A stretch of 64,000 nt of DNA. It comes from Candidatus Lucifugimonas marina (GTDB lineage: Bacteria; Chloroflexota; Dehalococcoidia; Lucifugimonadales; Lucifugimonadaceae). The notes under the pieces are model-generated. The model was not told where the DNA came from and ran no database searches. It saw nothing but the letters and a program-made list of their open reading frames with translations. The DNA lies in NCBI GenBank assembly GCA_029593915.1, contig CP046147.1:1488001-1552000 (forward strand), in the 5' to 3' direction. Numbering within the stretch: the stretch's first letter is position 1; each line of letters starts with the position of its first letter. Of this stretch, positions 44,382 through 52,114 are shown piece after piece. Made by a program: the position numbers and the translations under genes.

Positions 44382-46298
44382 CTACTTGAGTTCGAGGTTC
44401 CAGGTTGAGTTCAGTGATGCAGCGGCAGCTCGGTCCATGTCGAAGCTAGCTACTTTGTTGTTGTTGAAGTAGAAAGCGTCTGGAACGGCTACAACACCTG
44501 GCTGCAGGTTCTGGCTGTAAACGTACTCGAGGTATTCGTTTGCGGCCTGAGTTGCAGCTGCGGAGTCTGGAGCTTCAGCCATGCGTGTGTAGAGGTCCAG
44601 AATTACTGGAGACTCGAAACCACATGAGAAACCACCACGTGTGAGAGTTGTCTGGACAAGTCCCTTAGGGAAGTGCCATGGGTTCGACTCTCGACCCTTG
44701 TCACAAGATGTGATCCATGGGTGAGTGTTTGAACGACCGACAACAGTTGGTCGGAAGGTCTGGTAGGAGAACTTCAGTGAGAAGGTGGTGAGTCCGATGT
44801 CGGCCCAGAAGCCAGCAACAGCGTCAGCAACTTCACCAGTGACAGATGCACCACCACCGAGTTCAGGACCTGCGTAGATCGAGATCTCAAAGGCGTGTTC
44901 GCCAAGAGGTCCGTCCTTAGGAGCTGAACCGTGCTGGTAGTCGTTGTCCTGCGCCGTGATCAAGGCAACAGCCTCGTCAGGGTCGTAAGGGTACTCGTAC
45001 TTGGAGTCCCAGTTCGGGTGGCTAGCTGAGAAGTACTCAACGTGAACCGGTGAACCGAGTCCTGCAAGGAGAGTGTCGTTTACAAGGTCACGGTCGATAG
45101 CAACAGCGAGAGCTCGGCGAATTGCCACAGCCTGCTCGAGGTCGTCTGCACCGTGTGATCCATCTGGCTTACCAATCCAAGGCAGGTCGTGAACGAATGT
45201 TGCCTTAGTTGGGAGAGGCTCACCAGTCTTGGCGTAAGTGTCTTCCCAGAGGTTACCGGAGAAGAACACACCAAGCTGAACAGCCGCACCAGCAGATGCC
45301 TGTGTGAACTCTGTCAAGTCGAACTTGGCAGCGTCTTTTGGCTCGAGGTGAGCAATGTCAACCTGACCAGTTCGGAGAAGCGAAGATCGAGTAGTTGCTT
45401 CAGTTACCTGAACCAGCTGGATTCGGTCTGTCTTAGGCTCGAGTTCTGGGAGCCAGTGTGTACCTTCGCGGTTAACTATGGTGTACGACTCGTCTCGAAG
45501 CCACTCTTCAACTTGGAATGGTCCAGTTGCAACGATGTGGTCTCGGACCCAGTCCTTGCCCATGTCGTCGAAAGCTTTCTTAGAAAGAACCGAGAAAGCC
45601 TGACCTGACTGGTTGACGAAGTCGTCTTTCCAAGTCGAGTCGTAAGCGGCGAAGTCAAACTCAATGGTTTCGTCGTCAACAGCAACCCACTCGCCCCAGA
45701 GACCGGCGAAGTCACCAGCCTGTCCGTGAATGGACTCAGGAGTTGTAGCGCTGTTTGCGTTGTTCATTGAGAAAGCAACGTCGTGTGCGGTCAAGTTACC
45801 GAAGTCGTTGCCGTCAACAACCTGGAACGGAACACCCTGCTGAATCTTCACAGTAGCGCTGGACAAGTCCGACGAAATTGTGAAATCAGTAGCGAGCCAG
45901 TTCAAAGTGCTGTCGTCAGCGGCTCGGCGGAACAGAGTCTCAGCAATACCGACGTTCTTGAGACCGTCAGGTGACTGAGCTTCGTTCAGACCGTTCTCTG
46001 CACCCATAGAGTTACCGTTTACGGCAATCACTGCGGTATCTGCAGGTGTTGATGTGTCTGGTGCAGTGATCAGGTCTTCAGGCTCGTCGGCAGGCGCCGC
46101 TGGCACTGGAGTGGCAGTAGCAACAACGATAACGTCGTCACCCTTTTCCGTTACAACAACGGTTTCAACAACCGTGTCGCCCTTAACAACTACAGTCTCA
46201 ACGACAGTGACGGTTTCCCCACCACAGGCGATGACGGCTGTCATTGCTGCACCAATCAGAAGCCCCATTACGAGCTTCATCTTGTCTAGCTTAAACAA
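44382..46298 (-). CDS. ABC substrate-binding lipoprotein (SBP family 5)
   Basis: The extracytoplasmic receptor of the importer, 638 residues. TTG 46298 is taken as start because AGGAGG ends six bases before it; the later ATG at 46280 has no site. The signal is MFKLDKMKLVMGLLIG with lipobox VIA-Cys25. A low-complexity Thr/Val/Glu linker follows (about 28-70), then the two-lobe family-5 domain: ALAVAIDRDLVNDTLLAG, HDVAFSMNNA, GTHWLPELEPKTDRIQ. Family members bind peptides, opines or sugars. It is the first gene of the operon. Confidence 0.93.
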   Translation of the reverse strand: MFKLDKMKLVMGLLIGAAMTAVIACGGETVTVVETVVVKGDTVVETVVVTEKGDDVIVVATATPVPAAPADEPEDLITAPDTSTPADTAVIAVNGNSMGAENGLNEAQSPDGLKNVGIAETLFRRAADDSTLNWLATDFTISSDLSSATVKIQQGVPFQVVDGNDFGNLTAHDVAFSMNNANSATTPESIHGQAGDFAGLWGEWVAVDDETIEFDFAAYDSTWKDDFVNQSGQAFSVLSKKAFDDMGKDWVRDHIVATGPFQVEEWLRDESYTIVNREGTHWLPELEPKTDRIQLVQVTEATTRSSLLRTGQVDIAHLEPKDAAKFDLTEFTQASAGAAVQLGVFFSGNLWEDTYAKTGEPLPTKATFVHDLPWIGKPDGSHGADDLEQAVAIRRALAVAIDRDLVNDTLLAGLGSPVHVEYFSASHPNWDSKYEYPYDPDEAVALITAQDNDYQHGSAPKDGPLGEHAFEISIYAGPELGGGASVTGEVADAVAGFWADIGLTTFSLKFSYQTFRPTVVGRSNTHPWITSCDKGRESNPWHFPKGLVQTTLTRGGFSCGFESPVILDLYTRMAEAPDSAAATQAANEYLEYVYSQNLQPGVVAVPDAFYFNNNKVASFDMDRAAAASLNSTWNLELK

Positions 46299-46453
46299 AA
46301 ATTTCCTCCTCAGACGTGCAATGACCCACGATCGGGTCTTTGTCAGGTATCCAGATTGAAATCCAGACACCACGTCATGTCGCAGTCTTGGGGCAATCGT
46401 TGACATCAGCCCGCTAGCTCGCATGCACGCAAACCGCGCACTAAAAACAACAA

Positions 46454-46468
46454 GTGTTCGCTGAACAC
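46454..46468. promoter_or_regulatory. Palindrome upstream of the importer operon
   Basis: GTGTTC-gct-GAACAC, a perfect 15-base interrupted palindrome 155 bases upstream of the binding-protein start and 97 bases from the end of the hydroxyacid dehydrogenase gene. It fits a dimeric repressor or activator site. No regulator gene is adjacent to test this. It may be chance. Confidence 0.4.
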
Positions 46469-46565
46469 CCCAAAACTAAGCTGTGGAATTATATGGATAT
46501 CGTTTTCGAAGTGTCAACGTGCAGGCAAGCCACATGGCTCATTAAAAACGTTCTGATCTGCCCGT

Positions 46566-47561
46566 TTAGCTAACCCTGTGGCGCACACGGTCCTGGAGAA
46601 AATCCACAACGTTGTCGACAACCATATTCAGCGAGACGGTCAACGCTTCGGCTGTATTCGACGCTATATGGGGAGTAAGGATCACATTTGGCAAATGAGC
46701 CAAAGTTGAACTCCTGTCGAGCGGTTCGCTACTGAAAACGTCGAGAGCTGCGCCTGCTATGGTCTCGTTTGCAAGGGCCTCTGCAAGTGCACGATTGTTG
46801 ACGAGCTGTCCACGAGCAGTATTGATGAACAATGCAGTGGGCTTCATTCGAGAAAATTCAGCGGGTCCGAACATCGCTCGAGTCTGTGGTGTCAATCTGG
46901 CATGGATCGAAATCGCATCGGAATTTGCCAGCAAATCGGGGAAACTAACTTCCGTCCGATTTGAAGAATCGTCGTTCTCAGCAGTGTCAGTTACTTCTGT
47001 TAACGAACTGGTTAGAACTCGCATACCAATACCTTCGGCAATTCGGGCCAAACGAATACCCACAGCTCCAGTTCCTACGATTCCCAGTGTTTTCCCCGCT
47101 AGCTGGGTAAGTTGCCCACCCGGCCACTCGCCCTCTCTCACTCTGAGATCAAGCTGAGGAATCTTTCGTGCAAGAGACATTAGTAACGCGAGAGCGTGCT
47201 CTGCCACGGCGACAGTAGCCGCATTAGGAGTGTTGGTCACCACAACACCTAATCGACGTGCGGATTCGAGTGCCACGTGATCTGCAGCTGTGCCCCAAAT
47301 CGCTATGTGCTTCAAATCCGGCGTTACCGATTCAAGAATAGCGTTCGTTAGTCTCGTGGTCGTCCTGGCTACTATTAACGTGTGGCAACCCGAGATTCGT
47401 TCAATTAGTTCGTTTGGACCGCTCGGACGTTCAGTAAACGAGTGAACTTCCAAATTTGGCATCCGGTTGAGTCGCGCCATAGCCGCCGAGTCTGCGAATA
47501 CCGGTGGGTCATCGTCTGGGACAACGATCTTTATTTTGTTTTCGGATGCGGTCGATTCCAA
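46566..47561 (-). CDS. D-2-hydroxyacid dehydrogenase family protein
   Basis: A 331-residue NAD-dependent oxidoreductase of the D-isomer-specific family. NAD loop GIVGTGAVGIRLARI, the catalytic Arg in SIHARLTPQTR, the Glu region FINTARGQLVNNRALAEAL and the His in LTPHIASNTAEA are all present. Substrates may be glycerate, phosphoglycerate-like or other 2-hydroxyacids; serine-pathway SerA cannot be claimed because no ACT domain is present. It is transcribed away from the corrinoid cluster, across 172 bases without a clear element. Confidence 0.9.
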   Translation of the reverse strand: MESTASENKIKIVVPDDDPPVFADSAAMARLNRMPNLEVHSFTERPSGPNELIERISGCHTLIVARTTTRLTNAILESVTPDLKHIAIWGTAADHVALESARRLGVVVTNTPNAATVAVAEHALALLMSLARKIPQLDLRVREGEWPGGQLTQLAGKTLGIVGTGAVGIRLARIAEGIGMRVLTSSLTEVTDTAENDDSSNRTEVSFPDLLANSDAISIHARLTPQTRAMFGPAEFSRMKPTALFINTARGQLVNNRALAEALANETIAGAALDVFSSEPLDRSSTLAHLPNVILTPHIASNTAEALTVSLNMVVDNVVDFLQDRVRHRVS

Positions 47562-47733
47562 ATCGCTGTCTTTACTCTCGAACTAGTCATCGCTTCTTCA
47601 CCAAATACTCCGAGCATATAGGCGAAGTAAAGATTCTGCTCTACTAATACATTCACCAACGCACCTCGATGCTACGATTATTCACCGGTTTGATTGTGTG
47701 AATCTGGTACCGAATCACAATGGATGGGTGAAT

Positions 47734-48072
47734 ATGTCGCGTGTGCGTGTCATGTATTGGAAAGAAATCCCTGTACAAGTACAAGCTGAGGATGATGAAG
47801 GTAGAGTGTCGAGGCAACTCGAAGACCGCTTCCAAAAGGCTGCCGATGCGGTAGCAATGAAAGATGGAAGTGAAGGTACCGATGAATATCTCGATGCATG
47901 GGAGTTCGGTCCCTACGTCGAATTACCTTCTTCAGCTGCCGATGCTGCAGAGGAACTGGCACTCAAATTACAAAGAATGCCCACCAACTTCGTTCAGCGC
48001 ATCATTAAGATGAACGAAGATGGCACAAGAAACCCGGCCCCGGGGGCTATCGATCACTGGGTTGAGTCTTGA
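47734..48072 (+). CDS. PF13769-like ('virulence factor') small protein
   Basis: A 112-residue protein from ATG 47734 (upstream frame start at 47698 has no support). The opening MSRVRVMYWKEIPVQVQAED and the LEDRFQKAADAVAM region match the PF13769 'virulence factor' family, whose name misleads: members are often found beside corrinoid or one-carbon methyltransferase genes. The C-terminus ends in NPAPGAIDHWVES. No metal motif is visible. Its position as first gene of a corrinoid methyltransfer block fits that pattern. Function unknown. Confidence 0.75.
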   Translation: MSRVRVMYWKEIPVQVQAEDDEGRVSRQLEDRFQKAADAVAMKDGSEGTDEYLDAWEFGPYVELPSSAADAAEELALKLQRMPTNFVQRIIKMNEDGTRNPAPGAIDHWVES

Positions 48073-48138
48073 ATCAGTCGAACTGAATCTAAATCAACGA
48101 ACGAAACTTACGTTTTCTGAAATAACTGGAGAAATCAT

Positions 48139-49035
48139 TTGGTAGCTGCTGACGGCAAACCCGGAATCCTTGATCGGCTCGCGGCAGGCGAGACTCTGAT
48201 CTTTGACGGAGCGACTGGGACCTATCTTCAGAACAACGGGTTGGAACCGGGAGCAAGCCCGGAACTGATGAACGCAACTCATCCCGAAGTGGTTCAGGGA
48301 ATGTCGAAACAATACTTCGACGCCGGTTCAGACATAGTTTTGACCAACTCTTTCGGCGGAAACAAGTTCATGCTGGAACGCTACGGCGCCGGCGAACGGC
48401 TTACTGAGCTCAACAAACTCGCCGCCGAACATGCCAGATCAGTTGCTCCTGAAGGCAAGTTCGTCGCCGGTTCGATTGGCCCGACAGGTGAATTCATCGA
48501 ACCGCTCGGCAACGTCACCGAAGACGAGCTTTACGACAACTTCTCTGCGATGGCTAAGGCATTCGAAGCCGGTGGCGCTGATGCAGTGATGATCGAAACT
48601 CAGCTGGCTATCGATGAAGCAGCAATCGCCGTACGAGCTGCTAAAGAAACAACCAACTTGGTAGTTATGTCGACCATGGTGTTCGATCAAGGTCCTCGCG
48701 GTTATTTCACGATGATGGGTGTAACACCCGAACAGGCTGTGGAAGGCTTACAAGAGGCCGGTGCCGATATCGTAGGATCGAACTGCGGACTGGGCATTGA
48801 AAAAATGGTGGAAATCGCTACTCGAATGAGAGCAGTTACCGACAAATATCTCGTCATCCAGTCGAACGCCGGCATGCCGGTAATTCAAAAAGGCGAGACC
48901 TGTTATCTCGACACGCCTGAGTACATGGCAGAACATTACGGAAAACTAGCTGATCTGCCAATTAATGTGCTCGGCGGATGCTGCGGAACCACTGCCGATC
49001 ACATCCGAGCACTCATACAATCTGTACGAATCTAA
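48139..49035 (+). CDS. Homocysteine S-methyltransferase family protein
   Basis: A 298-residue TIM barrel related to betaine-homocysteine methyltransferase and to the N-terminal domain of MetH, which binds homocysteine by zinc thiolate. Zinc ligands are Cys216 (IVGSNCGLG) and Cys281-Cys282 (VLGGCCGTT). Other marks are FDGATGTYLQ, TNSFGGNKFMLERYG, AGSIGPTGEF and MIETQLAIDEA. It starts at TTG 48139 after GGAG. It stands alone, lacking the pterin, B12 and activation domains of full MetH; these tasks could be served by the neighbouring proteins. Confidence 0.9.
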   Translation: MVAADGKPGILDRLAAGETLIFDGATGTYLQNNGLEPGASPELMNATHPEVVQGMSKQYFDAGSDIVLTNSFGGNKFMLERYGAGERLTELNKLAAEHARSVAPEGKFVAGSIGPTGEFIEPLGNVTEDELYDNFSAMAKAFEAGGADAVMIETQLAIDEAAIAVRAAKETTNLVVMSTMVFDQGPRGYFTMMGVTPEQAVEGLQEAGADIVGSNCGLGIEKMVEIATRMRAVTDKYLVIQSNAGMPVIQKGETCYLDTPEYMAEHYGKLADLPINVLGGCCGTTADHIRALIQSVRI

Positions 49036-49073
49036 ATCGAAATCAGTCAAAACGTTTATTGGAGAGTAATTCG

Positions 49074-49745
49074 ATGCCATCGCTGGCACAGCCACCACGA
49101 GTCGCCGAGAAGATAAAAAGGCTTGGTAACTGTATTGAGCTTGTATCTATCGACCCGCATTTTCACGATGTGAGCGTAGGACTATTCATCAAAGATGGCG
49201 TAATGACCATCTCGACCTACAGCACAATCGATGGTGTGGAAGCAAGAATCGAACAGATTCGTGACCGCTGCGTGAAGTTAGGCGATGTCGAAGCTGTCGA
49301 GGGAGCAACCGATCAGCTTCGACTGGTTTCTGACTTATACCTTGATCGCGCTCTTCGATTTATGTTCATTGCTGCAGTCGAGAAAGACCCGGCGCAGGAA
49401 CTTCCTTCCGGGCGAATCACTGCTCCGGACACCAAAACGAAGCTAACGCTGGTTGTCGAAGGCGCCGAAGAAGACGGTCAATACGTCTACACCGTTTCTA
49501 CAGAAGGCGAAGCTGAACGGGCTGTAATGCGTGTGAGGGCCACTGTAGGCGGATTTATTCGTTACTCGGGTTGTGTCCGAGTAGATAAGAACAAATTCTC
49601 GTTCCCCGACGGCAAACAGTACGACAATTTCGCCCGTCTCATTCTTCCTCTGGCCCGAAACGTCAGCGCTGTTGAAGCACAGCTTGAAGCCGACGAAATG
49701 GCTGGTCAGATGAACACTCAAACCCTCGGATTCGCTCAGAGCTAG
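49074..49745 (+). CDS. Unrecognised protein inside the corrinoid cluster
   Basis: A 223-residue protein from ATG 49074, preceded by GGAG (the open frame begins earlier but inside the previous gene). I know no family for it. It has no signal peptide, membrane helix or Cys cluster. Visible are IDPHFHDVSVGLFIKDG near residue 27, a helical central part (RIEQIRDRCVKLGDVEAVE), and a beta-rich second half with RATVGGFIRYSGCVRV and FPDGKQYDNFARLILPLARN. Its place between the homocysteine methyltransferase and the UroD-type gene, with gaps of 38 and 33 bases, says it belongs to the same operon. Confidence 0.75.
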   Translation: MPSLAQPPRVAEKIKRLGNCIELVSIDPHFHDVSVGLFIKDGVMTISTYSTIDGVEARIEQIRDRCVKLGDVEAVEGATDQLRLVSDLYLDRALRFMFIAAVEKDPAQELPSGRITAPDTKTKLTLVVEGAEEDGQYVYTVSTEGEAERAVMRVRATVGGFIRYSGCVRVDKNKFSFPDGKQYDNFARLILPLARNVSAVEAQLEADEMAGQMNTQTLGFAQS

Positions 49746-49778
49746 TCGATTTTCAGAAAAGGTCCTCAGGACAATCAA

Positions 49779-50822
49779 ATGGCACCCGTAATCGAAAAAA
49801 TGACATCCCGTGAACGGACAATGGCTGCGTTGGCTGGTGAACCAGTGGACCGACCGCCCGTTTGCACACCGACCAACGTCGCTACCGTTGAACTGATGGA
49901 TCTGGTCGATGCACCGTTTCCCGAGGCGAACCGCGATGCTGAAATGAACGCCCGCCTGGCGGCAACGGCGTACACGGAACTCGGTTTCGACACTATTGCA
50001 CCGTATTTCTCAATCATTCAGGAATCATCCGCGCTTGGTTGCGACATGCAGTGGGAGCAGAAAGACAACTGGCCAACCGTCCGGATGTCGAATCCAATCT
50101 GGAAAAGTTCTTCCGATGTGAAGATCCCATCTGATTTCCTTGAGCACAAAGACACAAGGGCAATCACCGATTCGATCCGAATCCTGAAACAAGAATTTGG
50201 CGATGAAGTTGCGATTGTCGGCAAGACAATGGGACCGTGGACGCTCGCCTACCACGTGTTTGGCGTCGAGCCTTTCTTGCTGGGAACTGTCGACGACCCT
50301 GCCGAAACTATGAAGTCGCTAGAGGCTCTCAAAGCGATCACAATTCTGTACGGACAGGCACAGATCGATGCTGGAGCCGATGTACTGACTATTCCTGATC
50401 ACGCCACTGGTGACCTCGTTAGTGGTGAGTACTACCGACGTTTCCTTATGGAAATGCATCAGGAAATCGAAGAAGAACTAGATGTTCCACTGATGCTCCA
50501 CATATGTGGAGCAACAGTCGACAGAATGCCGTACATCGCTCAAACCGGTATGGCTGCATTTCACTTCGACTCCAAGAACGATCCGGTCGAAGCTATGGCA
50601 GCTGTCGATGGCAAGATTCGTCTTGTGGGAAATATCAACAACCCGACAACGCTCTACGCTAGAGGCCCCGAAGAAGTCAGAAGCGAAGTAAACGCAGCCC
50701 TCGATGCTGGTGTTCAGCTAATTGCGCCTGAATGTGCGATCCCTCTCAAAACCAAGTTGGAAAACTTGCTGGAAATCCCGACTGCTATCGAAGATTGGGT
50801 TGCTGAGCGTGGTCAAAACTAA
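49779..50822 (+). CDS. UroD/MtaA-type corrinoid methyltransferase
   Basis: A 347-residue protein of the uroporphyrinogen decarboxylase superfamily, of the zinc methyltransferase branch (MtaA, MtbA, CmuA) and not a heme enzyme. The zinc site is His241-x-Cys243 (LMLHICGAT) plus Cys319 (IAPECAIPL). The N-terminal RERTMAALAGEPVDRPPV is typical. Such proteins move a methyl group between a corrinoid and a thiol such as coenzyme M, or load it from a small methylated donor. The start may be Met1 or Met8. It follows the unknown gene by 33 bases. Confidence 0.9.
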   Translation: MAPVIEKMTSRERTMAALAGEPVDRPPVCTPTNVATVELMDLVDAPFPEANRDAEMNARLAATAYTELGFDTIAPYFSIIQESSALGCDMQWEQKDNWPTVRMSNPIWKSSSDVKIPSDFLEHKDTRAITDSIRILKQEFGDEVAIVGKTMGPWTLAYHVFGVEPFLLGTVDDPAETMKSLEALKAITILYGQAQIDAGADVLTIPDHATGDLVSGEYYRRFLMEMHQEIEEELDVPLMLHICGATVDRMPYIAQTGMAAFHFDSKNDPVEAMAAVDGKIRLVGNINNPTTLYARGPEEVRSEVNAALDAGVQLIAPECAIPLKTKLENLLEIPTAIEDWVAERGQN

Positions 50823-50969
50823 CCAGAACTGACCCGAATATCACCCGTATAGAAATTTGTAATTCATTTTCTTTCGATCCGATGACACAATGAATGATTG
50901 GAGCCGGTTTCACAACAACGTTGGTAAACCACTCCATAGACCCCGAATCCACACATTCCGAGACTTTTA

Positions 50970-51719
50970 ATGCCGATTACGCACGAAGGGCTAGCCCGAG
51001 AATTCGAGTTCGTCACCAACCCTGGTGAACAGAAGCACATATCTGAAGCAATCGATGGCACCGCCCCGATCATGCAGGAGATGGCTTACGAGTTGATCGT
51101 CGGCAATAACGCTGACGTTGATCGCCTTACTCAAGAAGCTTTGACAGAAGGTTTTACTGCCAACCAGGTTCTGGATGATGGCCTTTTGAACGGCATGGCA
51201 ATCGTGGGAGTGAAGTTCCGCGACAACCTAATCTTTGTTCCTGAGGTTCTCGTAGCCGCTCGAGCGATGAAAGCCGGAATGACTCACATTGAACCCATCC
51301 TTTCTGCATCGGGCGCAGAACCTGCTGGAACAGTTGTGATGGGCACCGTAAAGGGTGACCTTCACGACATCGGTAAGAACCTCTGCATCATGATGCTTCG
51401 TGGCGCAGGATTCGTCGTTCATGACATCGGTGTTGACTCTTCACCTGAAGATTTCATCGACGCTGCTGAAGAACACGAAGCAGAAGTTGTCGGTATGTCA
51501 GCGCTACTCACCACGACGATGCCAAACATGGGGCGAACTATCGCAACATTCGAAGACATGGGAATGCGTGACGAAGTCAGGATCATGGTCGGTGGAGCAC
51601 CTGTCACTCAGGACTTCGCCGATGAAATGGGTGCTGATGCCTACGGTGACAATGCCGTCGATGCGGTCGACAAGGCGAAAGATCTCGTCAAACTTCTAGC
51701 TGAACTAAAATCCAGCTAG
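50970..51719 (+). CDS. Corrinoid (B12)-binding methyl carrier protein
   Basis: A 249-residue protein with a helical cap (about 30-115: DVDRLTQEALTEGFTANQVL) and a Rossmann-like B12 domain. The cobalt-ligand motif Asp130-x-His132-x-x-Gly135 is in GTVKGDLHDIGKNL, followed by DIGVDSSPEDF and SALLTTTMPNM. It is the MtaC/MtbC/MetH-like type that carries a methyl between two catalytic partners. No cobalamin riboswitch is seen upstream in the 147-base gap. Confidence 0.95.
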   Translation: MPITHEGLAREFEFVTNPGEQKHISEAIDGTAPIMQEMAYELIVGNNADVDRLTQEALTEGFTANQVLDDGLLNGMAIVGVKFRDNLIFVPEVLVAARAMKAGMTHIEPILSASGAEPAGTVVMGTVKGDLHDIGKNLCIMMLRGAGFVVHDIGVDSSPEDFIDAAEEHEAEVVGMSALLTTTMPNMGRTIATFEDMGMRDEVRIMVGGAPVTQDFADEMGADAYGDNAVDAVDKAKDLVKLLAELKSS

Positions 51720-51758
51720 CGCCCAAGCGGTAACCAATCTGCGACTGGGGGATGTTCA

Positions 51759-52025
51759 ATGGCTGAGGAACAGGCCCGTAACGAAAATCGCGAAGTAGAT
51801 TCGGAAAAAGCACGCGTCAGCATGGATCGTCTTTTTGATATCTACCGTGATATCGCTGAGACCGCTGACGAAGTTATGCAGACTCGATGTCCGTATAAAG
51901 ACGCTTCAAGCCGATGCACAGCAAAGTTTGGCTGTCGCAACCAGTTCTTTACTAGCGATCCCACTGCCCTACCCGCCTGCGCGGGCAGCGACCAGATCGA
52001 CTACAGAGACGCTTGGGACACCTAA
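51759..52025 (+). CDS. Small Cys-motif protein of the corrinoid cluster
   Basis: An 88-residue protein I do not recognise. Four Cys occur in the C-terminal half: CPYKDASSRCTAKFGCRNQ and a last Cys in PACAGSD. The spacing C-x8-C-x5-C-x16-C suits a small zinc or iron-sulfur site. The N-terminus is highly charged (EEQARNENREVDSEKARVS). It sits 39 bases after the corrinoid protein and 89 before the activator, so an electron-transfer or assembly role for the corrinoid is a guess. The start is ATG 51759 after a GGGG-rich site (gactggggg). Confidence 0.7.
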   Translation: MAEEQARNENREVDSEKARVSMDRLFDIYRDIAETADEVMQTRCPYKDASSRCTAKFGCRNQFFTSDPTALPACAGSDQIDYRDAWDT

Positions 52026-52114
52026 CCTGGGCAAGATATTCCAGTCACGACAGTTGCCCTAGTCATTAACGACGTTCTTTTCTGGGGAAGTCCAGATTTA
52101 AAGTTCGTATCTAG

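Noticed and set aside
47562-47733. Cobalamin riboswitch ahead of the corrinoid cluster
   Set aside because: No conserved B12-box-like sequence is seen in the leader.
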